Shown in pieces: positions 1 to 8,494 of a stretch of DNA of 64,000 nt; the first letter of the stretch is position 1, and each line of letters begins with the position of its first letter. The stretch lies in NCBI RefSeq assembly GCF_021568855.1, contig NZ_JAKGUG010000004.1:248001-312000 (forward strand), given 5' to 3'. The DNA is from Dethiosulfovibrio russensis (GTDB lineage: Bacteria; Synergistota; Synergistia; Synergistales; Dethiosulfovibrionaceae). The position numbers and the translations under genes were made by a program. The notes below the pieces were generated by a model. That model did not search any database. It was not told the origin of the DNA and saw only the letters and a list, made by a program, of their open reading frames with translations.

Positions 1-2188
1 GGACGGACCAGCCCAACACACGGGAGCAGTAGCGAACGACGCTGTCCAGAGCACCGGAGGCTCCAAGCCTTTTTCTACCGGCCTCCGCCATGGTGCGGGC
101 CAGGGTTTCGTCCGACAGAACCAGGAGGACGGCCTCCGCCAGTCTATCCGGATCCGGCGACACGAGCCATTCGGCCTCTCCAAGCAGTTTTTGCTGGACC
201 AACTTTCCCTTTTCCAATATGGAGACGACCGGAACTCCCAACCCGGCACAGACCTGATTCGCCGTTCCACCCAGTCCAAGCAGGACCTGAGCTCCTGCAG
301 CGACCTCCGCCACAGGTCCTCGGTGAACGTGGACCTCCACCGAGTTCGGACCTTTCAGAGTCCGGCCTTCCAGGGTCCAGCCCGGACATCCCAGAGCCAT
401 TTTACGAAGATCAAGGGTCGGAGCCAGAACCGCCACGAAACGACAGTCCCTCCGGGCCGCGACTATGACCACAGACTTCAAAAGCAGTCGAACGTCCTCG
501 TAGGCCCTGTTGCGGCTTCCCGGAAGTATGAGAACCCTGTCGCCCTCGGAGGGCCAGGAGAAGTCGCCCTCTTCATTATCCCCTATAAGGTCCATTATTG
601 GATTGCCCTGGAAACGAGCGGACACGCCGGCTTTGGAAAGATCCTCGGCGGTCTCCTCGTCTCTGGTCCAGACGGTCCTGGCCCGTCCTCTAAGAAGGGC
701 CCTCTCCGCCATCCAGTGGCCGTGAAGGTAGTTGGTCTTGGCCGTGGCTATCAAAAGGGGAGACTGTCCCTGTCCCCAAAGGGTATGAAGCAGCAGATAG
801 ACGTCTCCGACGCACAGGGGGGTACGTATGCAGCCGCTCCTCTTCCTCCAGGCCTTAAGCTGTCTTCTGATATGGCCGAACAGTCCGGAGCGGACGTCGG
901 CAAGCAGATCGGCGATACGGTATTTTATGACTCCTCCCGTCGGGGTCACAGAAGGGGACGAACCGACCTTTATTCCCCTCTGCAGATATTGCTCTCCCTT
1001 TCCTACCAGGGGAAAGCCTGTAACCTCCGCCACAGGAAACGCTTCCTTTACCTTTCGGGCCAGAAGGGAGGCCATGGCGTCCTCGCCGTATCCGTTGGAG
1101 GCCACCACTACCTTCGGTCTGAGTCCGTCGGTCACGGCCCTCCAGAAGCGTTCTTCGTCCTCCACCTCGGTCTCCAGGAAGGGAACCATGAGGGGAAAGG
1201 GGGGCTTCCATCCTCTAGGTAGGTTGTAGACGTCCTTTTCCGTACAGGCCACCCCGGAGGCTCCCGACGACAGATAGGTCTTTTCGATCCTCTCCAGGTC
1301 TTCCGAGGTATATCTGTGATGGTCTTTGAAACGGATTTCCTCTAGGACCTCCACTTCCTGACCGGACAGGGTGGATAGAAAGCTTCCAGGGTTACCTATG
1401 GCGGAAAAGGCGACCATGGACCTACCCGACGGTTTTTGGACCTCCTCGAACCCAGCCCCGTTCCAGAGACACCAGCGTTCTATCCTCAAAGAGGATCTGA
1501 AGATCTTTCGTTTAGGGACCACCCGACACAGCCGGTCGTAGAGCCTTTGAACCGCCTCGGGAGAGGCCTGGTCCACCTTTGTCATGACCACTATGTGGGC
1601 CCGTCTCAGGCTTTCCACCGGCTCCCTGAGTATGCCTCCCGGGACCAGCCTGCCGTTGCCGAAAGGACAGGCTGCGTCGACCAGAACGACGTCCAGATCC
1701 CGTCCCAGCTTTCTGTGCTGAAAGCCGTCGTCAGCCACCACGATCTGAACCCCTCTTTTGCCCAGGGCCCTGATGTCTCCGAATCGATCCCTGGACACAG
1801 CCACGAAGATCTCCGGAAGCCTGTTGGACAACAGAAGAGGCTCGTCTCCTACCCGATTTCTGTCGGCTTTGCCCCCTCTGAAAACGTGGGGGCCCTCGGT
1901 GCTTCCTCCGTATCCTCGACTGACTATTCCTGGTCTGAGCCCTCTTTTCGAGAGTCCTCTGGTGATCATCTCGACGAAGGGAGTTTTGTTCGTCCCTCCG
2001 AGGGTTACGTTGCCCACGCTTATAACAGGAAGAGGCGGTTCCTTGGAGGGGGATATTCCCCTATCGAAGGCCCAGTTTCTCGACCTGACGAAGAGAGAGG
2101 CCAGCCATCCCAATGGAGCCAGGCACATCCAGGGAGAAAGTTTTTTCTCTCCCTTGGCGTGGGCCAGATAGCTTTTGAAAAGCACCAT
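1..2188 (-). CDS. lpxK: LpxK (lipid A 4'-kinase) fused to an LpxB-like glycosyltransferase domain, 3' end outside window
   Basis: The frame is open from ATG 2188 to the left edge (729 codons, no stop), so the C-terminus is missing. Residues 1-355 are tetraacyldisaccharide 4'-kinase: a short hydrophobic N-terminal stretch (about 20-35), VGNVTLGGTNKTP (58-70, P-loop region), DDGFQHR (153-159), RDLDVVLVD (163-171) and FKDHHRYT (287-294), all in LpxK order. LpxK phosphorylates the lipid A disaccharide at the inner membrane. From about residue 357 a second domain begins with ASNGYGED, then PGSRNRAYED (556-565) and a GLGGTANQVCAGLGVPVV-type segment (638-655). This resembles LpxB-related GT-B proteins known from cyanobacteria and Deinococcus. 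The start overlaps the msbA stop (TGATG). Residue 67 is Asn where the P-loop normally has Gly. The kinase call is firm; the role of the second domain is unknown. Confidence 0.88.
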   Translation of the reverse strand, partial: MVLFKSYLAHAKGEKKLSPWMCLAPLGWLASLFVRSRNWAFDRGISPSKEPPLPVISVGNVTLGGTNKTPFVEMITRGLSKRGLRPGIVSRGYGGSTEGPHVFRGGKADRNRVGDEPLLLSNRLPEIFVAVSRDRFGDIRALGKRGVQIVVADDGFQHRKLGRDLDVVLVDAACPFGNGRLVPGGILREPVESLRRAHIVVMTKVDQASPEAVQRLYDRLCRVVPKRKIFRSSLRIERWCLWNGAGFEEVQKPSGRSMVAFSAIGNPGSFLSTLSGQEVEVLEEIRFKDHHRYTSEDLERIEKTYLSSGASGVACTEKDVYNLPRGWKPPFPLMVPFLETEVEDEERFWRAVTDGLRPKVVVASNGYGEDAMASLLARKVKEAFPVAEVTGFPLVGKGEQYLQRGIKVGSSPSVTPTGGVIKYRIADLLADVRSGLFGHIRRQLKAWRKRSGCIRTPLCVGDVYLLLHTLWGQGQSPLLIATAKTNYLHGHWMAERALLRGRARTVWTRDEETAEDLSKAGVSARFQGNPIMDLIGDNEEGDFSWPSEGDRVLILPGSRNRAYEDVRLLLKSVVIVAARRDCRFVAVLAPTLDLRKMALGCPGWTLEGRTLKGPNSVEVHVHRGPVAEVAAGAQVLLGLGGTANQVCAGLGVPVVSILEKGKLVQQKLLGEAEWLVSPDPDRLAEAVLLVLSDETLARTMAEAGRKRLGASGALDSVVRYCSRVLGWSV

Positions 2189-3930
2189 CACCGCCGCTCT
2201 CCGTGCTGTATGGCATAGAGCCTGCTGTAGGGTCCGTCGGAGCTGGAGAGTTCCGAATGGGTTCCATCCTCCACGATCACCCCGTCCTTCAGGAACAATA
2301 TCCTGTCGGCCCCCCTTATGGTGGAGAGTCTGTGGGCTATTACGAAGGAGGTCCGCCCCTCCATGGCCCTGTCCATAGCCTTCTGAATGGCCTGTTCCAC
2401 CTGGGCGTCGAGGGAGGAGGTGGCCTCGTCCATTATGAGTATCCTCGGGTCTCTCACTATGGCCCTGGCTATGGCGACCCTCTGTCTCTGTCCTCCGCTC
2501 AGGGTGACTCCCCTCTCGCCGATCTCCGAGTCGTATCCCGATGGGAGTGACTCTATGAACTCCGATATACCCGCTATCTCGGCGGCCTTCACTATCTCCT
2601 CATCCGTCGCGTCGTCGTAGCCGTAGGAGATGTTGTAACGGAAGGTACCCTTCATGAGGATCGGATCCTGGGGAACCACGCCGATCTGACGGCGCAGGGA
2701 GGTAAGGTCCAGCGATCTGACATCGTGTCCGTCTATCTCCACCGAACCCTTCTCGGGATCGTAGAAACGCTGTATGAGGTCAACCATGGTGGACTTTCCT
2801 GAGCCGGTGGATCCCACCACAGCGACGGTCTCTCCTGGTTTCACCGAAAGGGATATGCCCCGGAGGACCCACTCGTCGTCGTAGCGGAACCAGAGGTCTC
2901 TGAAATCCACAGCCCCCTCGACGGGGCTGAGAACGACCGGGTTTTCGGGCTGTTCCACCCTTTCCCTGTTGTCCAGAAGCTCGAAAATCCTCTCTGCCGA
3001 TGCCAGACCGTGCTGAAGCTGACTTATAACCCTCGTCAGGACCGTCACAGGATGGGCCATGAAGCCGAGATATCCCAGGAAGGCGATGAGGTCGCCTGGG
3101 GTCATCTCGCCGTCCACGACGGACCGGCCTCCCAGCCAGAAGATGGCGGCCAAAGCGGCTATTAGAAGGACCTCTACTGCACCGGACAAGATCGCGTTGA
3201 CCTGGGTTCCTCTCATGAGGGCCTTGAAGTTGGCCATGTTTTGACGCTCGAAGCGCAGCCGTTCCTGATCCTCGGTGGCGAAGGCCCGGACTATCCGGAT
3301 CGCCGACAGGGCCTCCTCCGCCAGGGCGGAAAGACCGGCCAGGTTCTCCTGGATGTCGTGCCCCACCTTTCTAAGCTTTTTAGAGGCCCTGTCTATCACC
3401 CACACAGTGAGGGGAAGCACGGCGAAGGTCACCAGGGTAAGCCGCCAGTTTATGTATATCAAAAAGCCGAGCATACCGAGGGTGGTCACTCCCTGAACGA
3501 TCAGGTCCACCACGGCATTGGTAACGGTGGACTGCAACACGGTAGCGTCGTTGGTAACCCGGGATATCAGTTCTCCCACTCTGTGACCGTTTATGTACTT
3601 GAGTGACATATACTGAGAGGCCATGTAGGCCTGAAGTCGAAGGTCCAGCACCACCCTCTGGCCGACCCAGGTCATGAGGTATTTCTGACCGTAGGACGCC
3701 ACGCCCTTCACCACGTAGACAGCGACCAGGGTCACTGCGATCACGTTGAGCATGAACAGATCCTTCCTTATGAGTACATCGTCCACCACGTTTTTCATTA
3801 GCCAAGGGGGAACGACGGCACATCCGGACACCACGAACATGCAAAAGAGAGCCGACGCTATGCGTTTGGTGTAGGGTTTTGCGTAGGAGAGTACCCTAAG
3901 ATAGATCTCCATGGAACGGGACGGCTTCAT
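2188..3930 (-). CDS. msbA: MsbA-type lipid A/LPS flippase, ABC half-transporter
   Basis: The 580-residue protein has the fused layout of an exporter half-transporter: a membrane domain with about six segments (residues 20-310), then an ATPase domain. Visible motifs are Walker A GSTGSGKST (373-381), the Q-loop region VVPQDPI, signature LSGGQRQR (478-485) and Walker B ILIMDEATSSLD (497-508). MsbA homodimers flip lipid A-core across the inner membrane using ATP. The position between lpxB-type genes and lpxK supports this substrate over a drug. It starts 5 nt after the upstream stop and ends overlapping the lpxK start. A generic multidrug ABC exporter is the alternative, less likely from context. 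Confidence 0.88.
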   Translation of the reverse strand: MKPSRSMEIYLRVLSYAKPYTKRIASALFCMFVVSGCAVVPPWLMKNVVDDVLIRKDLFMLNVIAVTLVAVYVVKGVASYGQKYLMTWVGQRVVLDLRLQAYMASQYMSLKYINGHRVGELISRVTNDATVLQSTVTNAVVDLIVQGVTTLGMLGFLIYINWRLTLVTFAVLPLTVWVIDRASKKLRKVGHDIQENLAGLSALAEEALSAIRIVRAFATEDQERLRFERQNMANFKALMRGTQVNAILSGAVEVLLIAALAAIFWLGGRSVVDGEMTPGDLIAFLGYLGFMAHPVTVLTRVISQLQHGLASAERIFELLDNRERVEQPENPVVLSPVEGAVDFRDLWFRYDDEWVLRGISLSVKPGETVAVVGSTGSGKSTMVDLIQRFYDPEKGSVEIDGHDVRSLDLTSLRRQIGVVPQDPILMKGTFRYNISYGYDDATDEEIVKAAEIAGISEFIESLPSGYDSEIGERGVTLSGGQRQRVAIARAIVRDPRILIMDEATSSLDAQVEQAIQKAMDRAMEGRTSFVIAHRLSTIRGADRILFLKDGVIVEDGTHSELSSSDGPYSRLYAIQHGERR

Positions 3931-3935
3931 ATCGG

Positions 3936-5033
3936 CTATACCAACCTTTCGATCAAATCGCAGAAAACGGAGGAAGGCGAGTCCACCTCGCCTCTAAGTT
4001 TTTCCAGACGAACCCTCTGTTTACTCAGTTTCCCCTCTTCGGTCAAGATATTCGCAACGGCGTCGGCCAACTGGACCGGAGAGATATCCCCTACCAGCTC
4101 GGGCATTATCTCCTCTTCCGCCAGACGATTGGGCCAGGCGACAAAGCCTCTCTTTCGGGCGGCGCGACGAAGGACTTTTTCCTTGAGAGAGGATCCGCCT
4201 GGCAGAGAGAAAAGCCACCCCTTGATCCCGCTAAGGGGAATTGACCTCAGAAAATCGAAGGGGATGGCCACTATAGATGGAACCGCTCTGTCGAGAAGCT
4301 CCAGGGTGTTGGTTCCGGGCTGGGTAACGGCCAGGTCCGCATCGGCCAGGGCCGCCCCTGTGGCTCCCGTGAAGGGATTCAGTCCGGCGTTCCTCCAGCT
4401 TTCGACCTCCTCCTGACGAGAGAAGGGAGACAACATGGATGCCACCTGTAGGTTCAGTCTATCGACCAAAGGAGGCACCATCTCGGACAGATAGCCTCTG
4501 GCGACGTCCCTTATCCAGGGTCGGCTACCGGGGAAAAGGAGGACTCTTTTCCCGCCCCCATCCCGCCACGGAGTGGGAGCCTCAGGGTCCATCCTGAGGC
4601 CGTCCGAGACCAGATCTCCCACCACCTGAACCGATTTCCCCATGGAACGGGCCATCCCGTCGAAGGCAGTAGCTTTAAGGTCGCATCTGTCCAGCCCCTT
4701 CTTGTAGCCGTAGGAATAACAGGCCAAGGGGATCCTATGAAAGGCCGCCATGGCGCGGCCGAACATCAGATCCCCTCCAAGCTGTATAACCACGTCGCAT
4801 CGGTCATTGAAAAGTTTCCCGAAGGAACCTATAGGGTCGGACGGTCCTGTGACGACGTCGATCCCCTCCATAGATAGAGCCACTTCCCTCTCTCGGCCTG
4901 TCGCAAAGGGGCACCTCAGCAGATGAAGATGGATATTCCACCCTCTGAAGGACATCTCTCGGGCCAGGGGCCTGCACCATCCCCAGAGCTCGCCGGGACC
5001 GTTGGCGAACAAAGCCGCGGTCGGGGAGCTCAC
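3936..5033 (-). CDS. LpxB-like GT-B glycosyltransferase, substrate unknown
   Basis: The start is probably GTG 5033, which overlaps the lpxB stop as GTGA and gives 365 aa; an in-frame start at 5096 would run 67 nt into lpxB. The protein opens with a Rossmann-type strand carrying FANGPGELWGW, has LLFPGSRPW near the middle and TQPGTNTLELLDRAVP toward the end, matching the positions of the GEVSGD, LLPGSR and GASGTVAVEA motifs of LpxB. It is thus an LpxB-fold paralogue, but the motifs differ enough that a different acceptor or donor is likely. It lies between lpxB and msbA in one coupled operon, so a step in lipid A or core assembly on the cytoplasmic face is a reasonable inference. No specific reaction can be assigned. 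Confidence 0.7.
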   Translation of the reverse strand: MSSPTAALFANGPGELWGWCRPLAREMSFRGWNIHLHLLRCPFATGREREVALSMEGIDVVTGPSDPIGSFGKLFNDRCDVVIQLGGDLMFGRAMAAFHRIPLACYSYGYKKGLDRCDLKATAFDGMARSMGKSVQVVGDLVSDGLRMDPEAPTPWRDGGGKRVLLFPGSRPWIRDVARGYLSEMVPPLVDRLNLQVASMLSPFSRQEEVESWRNAGLNPFTGATGAALADADLAVTQPGTNTLELLDRAVPSIVAIPFDFLRSIPLSGIKGWLFSLPGGSSLKEKVLRRAARKRGFVAWPNRLAEEEIMPELVGDISPVQLADAVANILTEEGKLSKQRVRLEKLRGEVDSPSSVFCDLIERLV

Positions 5034-6118
5034 AGCCTCGATATCCTCTCGGCCCAGAAATCGGCCGCCCCGGTCGAGCCCATCATCGAACGACACCTTT
5101 CCAGGTCTCCATGGACCCGACGACGTATGCTACGATCTGAACGGTATGATACGAGGGAGGAGAGTATCTCCGAGCTATTGCACCTCTCCTGTAACAGCTC
5201 GGGGTAGACCTTCCTACGGACCATGACGTTCGGTATCGACACGAAGGGAAGGCGTACGAAGTTGTCGTATATGAACCACTCCAGACTTCCGGCCCGATAC
5301 AGGACTGTCATGAATCTGTCGGACATCATTGCCTCTACCGCCACTGTGCCACTGGCTCCTGCGGCCATGCCACATCTTCCGAGAAGTTCCCTCGCCTCTC
5401 CCCGGTAAAGCTCGAAATTCCCTATTTCCTCCAAGACCGAATCGCGAGAGGATCGAGAGAGTCCCGGCGCAAGGGAGAAGACGGGCTTCATTCCTAGGTC
5501 TTCGAGTCGACGGGCCAGAGGCACCAGAATCGGCATAAGCCGACGGATCTCCGAACCTCTGCTTCCTGGAAGCAACGCCACCGAGTCCGGCTCCGAAGGG
5601 GCAACCGGAGGGGGGAAGGTATCCACCATAGGATGGCCTATCCAGGCGGATGAGACGCCGTTGCGAACCAGATGACTGTGTTCGAATTCGAAAAGAGGCA
5701 GATTAAGGTCGAAAAGCTCCCTCAGATGGATTACCCGTCTTTTTCTCCAGGCCCACACGGTAGGGGGAGACAGGTAGACCACCGGTCCGAAGTAACCGCT
5801 TTTACGAAGCCGCCTCACCATGGGAATATGGAAGTCCGGACTGTCCACCACGACGACCGCCTCGGGTTTCCTGCGACATACCTCCCTGACGATACGGTCG
5901 GCCAGTTTATACAGTCTGGGCAGAGCCGCCAATGCCTCGGAGACGCCCATTATGTGTAGCTCCGAGCTTTTCCATAGGGGCTCAACTCCGGACGCGACTC
6001 CTCTTTCCCCCACCATACCCCAAAGCGGACGGGAGTATCCCGATTTTCTCAGGGCTCCGGTCAGGGAGGATAACAGAATGTCGCCCGAGACCTCTCCACA
6101 GCTCAGGAAGATGGACAC
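5030..6118 (-). CDS. lpxB: Lipid-A-disaccharide synthase
   Basis: A 362-aa protein of usual family length. Motifs are LSCGEVSGDILLSSL at the N-terminus, SPPTVWAWRKRRV in the middle, ALLPGSRGSEIRRL and GASGTVAVEAM in the C-terminal Rossmann half. LpxB condenses UDP-2,3-diacylglucosamine with lipid X to give the beta-1,6 disaccharide at the inner-membrane surface. The start is GTG 6118, inside the end of lpxI (16-nt overlap), with AGGGATG upstream. It follows lpxI, whose product lipid X is its acceptor, so the two consecutive enzymes are translationally coupled. Two further LpxB-like modules occur downstream; this one carries the canonical motifs and is the best candidate for the true enzyme. 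Confidence 0.93.
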   Translation of the reverse strand: MSIFLSCGEVSGDILLSSLTGALRKSGYSRPLWGMVGERGVASGVEPLWKSSELHIMGVSEALAALPRLYKLADRIVREVCRRKPEAVVVVDSPDFHIPMVRRLRKSGYFGPVVYLSPPTVWAWRKRRVIHLRELFDLNLPLFEFEHSHLVRNGVSSAWIGHPMVDTFPPPVAPSEPDSVALLPGSRGSEIRRLMPILVPLARRLEDLGMKPVFSLAPGLSRSSRDSVLEEIGNFELYRGEARELLGRCGMAAGASGTVAVEAMMSDRFMTVLYRAGSLEWFIYDNFVRLPFVSIPNVMVRRKVYPELLQERCNSSEILSSLVSYRSDRSIRRRVHGDLERCRSMMGSTGAADFWAERISRL

Positions 6119-6930
6119 GATGCCATCCCTATCACCGAGATCCCATGCCTGGAGGCCGCCTCGGACAGTTTCTCACGGTCCATTATCAAGACGTTTCCCG
6201 ACTCGACAGCCAGACAGGATAGGCCGGACTCCGCCATGGACTCGAGGGTTTTCGTCCCCACCACCGGGATATCGTATCTACGGTCCTGATCTGCCCTCAT
6301 TCCCTTGACCAGGACACCGGCCCCGGATATCCCTCCGGCCCTTGTGATCGTTTCGTCCGTTCCCTCCATGGCCTCCACCGCCACCACCGATCTCCGACAG
6401 ACCACCAGCGACTGGCCGAAGGACAGAGGCAGCAGACGCCCGAGGACGGCTCTGCCGTAGTCCACGTCGGCAAGATCGGAGGCAGAGGGCTCCGGGCCGG
6501 CGATATGTCCCTCTGAAGCTATCATGTCGGGAAGTATGGAGTCGTAGCCGAGCACCGATATGCCCAGCTTCTCTACGCGATCTATAACGGCCCCCAGAAG
6601 GGCATGGTCGTTTCTGTCGTCCAGGCCAGCAACTATCCCTTTTATCTCGCTGTCGGCGGAGTCGTCGTAGATGACGGTTTTGGAGACGTAACCGGCCAGT
6701 AGGAGCCTCTTTATCCGACGAAAAACGAGGCTCCCGAAGATTTTGACCAGGTTGATCTCCTTCACCGGTATCACCGACAGGCCATACGCCTCTATATCCT
6801 GCCAGTCCGGCCGGATGGCATAGACCACCGGAGTCTCTCCGGAGGCGACCAGGTTTTTCAATATGACCAGAGGCAGATCGCCCTCTCCGGCCACAAGGGC
6901 CATTTTGCCTTTTTTCGAAGAGCCCCTCAT
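6103..6930 (-). CDS. lpxI: UDP-2,3-diacylglucosamine pyrophosphatase, LpxI type
   Basis: The chosen start, ATG 6930, overlaps the preceding stop as ATGA and gives 275 aa, the normal LpxI length; upstream in-frame codons are out-of-frame translation of the permease gene. The N-terminus ALVAGEGDLPLVILKNL matches the family start, and the C-terminal half contains VVCRRSVVAVEAMEGTDETI and a TLESM..SGLSCLAVESG-like segment characteristic of LpxI. The enzyme hydrolyses UDP-diacylglucosamine to lipid X and UMP. LpxI is the alternative to LpxH found in alphaproteobacteria and several other diderm groups. Its position directly before lpxB is as expected. Confidence 0.9.
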   Translation of the reverse strand: MRGSSKKGKMALVAGEGDLPLVILKNLVASGETPVVYAIRPDWQDIEAYGLSVIPVKEINLVKIFGSLVFRRIKRLLLAGYVSKTVIYDDSADSEIKGIVAGLDDRNDHALLGAVIDRVEKLGISVLGYDSILPDMIASEGHIAGPEPSASDLADVDYGRAVLGRLLPLSFGQSLVVCRRSVVAVEAMEGTDETITRAGGISGAGVLVKGMRADQDRRYDIPVVGTKTLESMAESGLSCLAVESGNVLIMDREKLSEAASRHGISVIGMASCPSS

Positions 6931-8024
6931 CGGTTGGCCCTCAAGGTCAACAGTCCTCCGAAACCGAGAAACACCACATTGGCCAGCCAGGCAGCGACAA
7001 GAGGAGGAATGTGTCCGCTCTCTCCAAGAGCCCGGCCCATGGACATGACCACGTAGTAGGCGAAGACAATCAGGACGCTGAGTCCGAAACCGACTCCCAT
7101 GCCGCCCCGCCTTTGAGGTCGGACTCCCAGAGCCGCTCCTATAAGGGCGAGCACCAGGCTGGCCCAAGGTATGGCTATGTGGAGATGATAGGACACCCAT
7201 AAAGGGACCAGATTTGCCCCTTGGGCCTTCATTATCGCTATGTGTTCCCTCAGTTGAGACAGACTCATCTCATCTGGCTTAAGAGAGGAACGGGCCACCT
7301 GGGTAGGGGTTAAATCGAGGGGAAGCCTCTGCTCCTTGAAGCCGAACAGAAAACCCACCTTTCCCTCTTTATCCACGGAAAAGGCTTTCCCGTCCGAGAG
7401 GGTCCACACCCCGTCTCTCCAGTTTCCCTCGTCGGCTGTGGTTATCCTGCTCAGCCGTCCGTCGTCGAACTCCTGTACAAGGACGTTTTCCATGGAGCCC
7501 TTTCTCGTCCTGAGTCTTCCCACATATATAACCCTGTTTAGCTTGCCCCCGCTCTCGTCCTTCAGAAACATCCTCTCCCTAAGAAGGGTTGGCTTCTGCT
7601 TTACCACATCGTACATCAGGATGTTCTCGGCGGCCCGATTGGCTATAGGGACCACCGTCTCGTTCATGAAGAAGGCGGAGATGGCGACCAGCGAGGCTCC
7701 AAACAGTACCGGTCGGGCGATCCTCTGAAAAGATATGCCCGACGCCTTCAGGGCGACTATCTCGCTGTTGGAGGACAGACGTCCGAAGGAAAGCAATGTG
7801 GACAGGAGACATGACATCGGAAGGGTCAGCACCACCACCGACGGCAGTTTATATACGAAAAGTTTGAGCACCGTGGACAGGGAGATGCCCTTTTCGATGA
7901 GCATATCGGCTATCTTGAAGAGCAGGTCACCTGCCACCAGTATCACGGTGAAGGTCAACACCCCAAAGAGGAAGGAGCTTCCCAGCTCCTTCAGTATGAA
8001 CCTGTCCAGTATCCTTGGTTTCAA
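6927..8024 (-). CDS. LptF/LptG family LPS-export permease
   Basis: The start is probably TTG 8024: it overlaps the previous stop as TTGA, has GGAGGG 6 nt upstream, and gives 365 aa beginning LKPRILDRFILKEL, which matches the N-terminus of LptF/LptG proteins. The longer in-frame version only reads through the kdsC-like gene. There are three hydrophobic segments in the first 120 residues, a long periplasmic beta-rich domain (about 120-270), and three more segments at the C-terminus, the usual six-TM layout. These permeases pair with LptB and extract LPS from the inner membrane. Only one such gene is present here, so I cannot say whether it is LptF or LptG or acts as a homodimer. Confidence 0.87.
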   Translation of the reverse strand: MKPRILDRFILKELGSSFLFGVLTFTVILVAGDLLFKIADMLIEKGISLSTVLKLFVYKLPSVVVLTLPMSCLLSTLLSFGRLSSNSEIVALKASGISFQRIARPVLFGASLVAISAFFMNETVVPIANRAAENILMYDVVKQKPTLLRERMFLKDESGGKLNRVIYVGRLRTRKGSMENVLVQEFDDGRLSRITTADEGNWRDGVWTLSDGKAFSVDKEGKVGFLFGFKEQRLPLDLTPTQVARSSLKPDEMSLSQLREHIAIMKAQGANLVPLWVSYHLHIAIPWASLVLALIGAALGVRPQRRGGMGVGFGLSVLIVFAYYVVMSMGRALGESGHIPPLVAAWLANVVFLGFGGLLTLRANR

Positions 8025-8494
8025 CGCAGTCCCTCCGCTATCAGGCGATCCACTACCTCCCGGATTGCCCCCCTGCCTCCCTGGGCCGAGGTTATCCAGT
8101 CGGCTACGGTCTTGGTCTTCGCCGTTCCGTCGGCTACGACGATTCCCATACCGGACCATACTAGACAGTCGATATCGTTGACGTCGTCACCTACGTAAGC
8201 CACCTGGTCTTCTGTGATACCCATGGATTCGGCCAGGGCCTTGAGGTCGCCTATTTTATCGGACGAACCGTTGTAGACGTGGGTCACGCCGAGCTCGGAG
8301 GCTCTCAGTGCGGTGGCCTTGGAATAACGGCCGCTGATGAGGGCCACCGTTCCACCTCTTTTCATGAAGTTAACTATGGCCATGCCGTCCTTGACGTCGT
8401 ATCTCTTGGTCTCCTTACCGTCGGCGGATATGTAGATGCCTCCGTCGGTCAGAGTACCGTCTACGTCCATGGCTAGAAGCTCGATCTTCTTCAT
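8021..8494 (-). CDS. kdsC: HAD phosphatase, KdsC-like (KDO-8-phosphate phosphatase)
   Basis: A 157-aa protein with HAD motif I DVDGTLTDGG near residue 12, motif II ISGR, a Lys in the SSDK region, and motif IV GDDVNDIDC. The short cap-less form and TDGG motif are typical of the KdsC family, which removes phosphate from KDO-8-P on the route to CMP-KDO. ATG 8494 overlaps the lpxA stop as ATGA; ATG 8512 in the same frame is an alternative with a GAGG only 3 nt away. The lipid A operon context supports KdsC, but related sugar phosphatases share these motifs and kdsA/kdsB are not in the window. Confidence 0.82.
   Translation of the reverse strand: MKKIELLAMDVDGTLTDGGIYISADGKETKRYDVKDGMAIVNFMKRGGTVALISGRYSKATALRASELGVTHVYNGSSDKIGDLKALAESMGITEDQVAYVGDDVNDIDCLVWSGMGIVVADGTAKTKTVADWITSAQGGRGAIREVVDRLIAEGLR

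Noticed and set aside
3936-5033. Assigning the LpxB-like protein as a KDO transferase (WaaA)
   Set aside because: WaaA has an N-terminal membrane anchor and different motifs; the motif spacing here matches LpxB-type proteins instead.
6931-7200. N-terminal extension of LpxI
   Set aside because: It is the permease gene in another frame; ATG 6930 overlaps the stop and matches the LpxI N-terminus.
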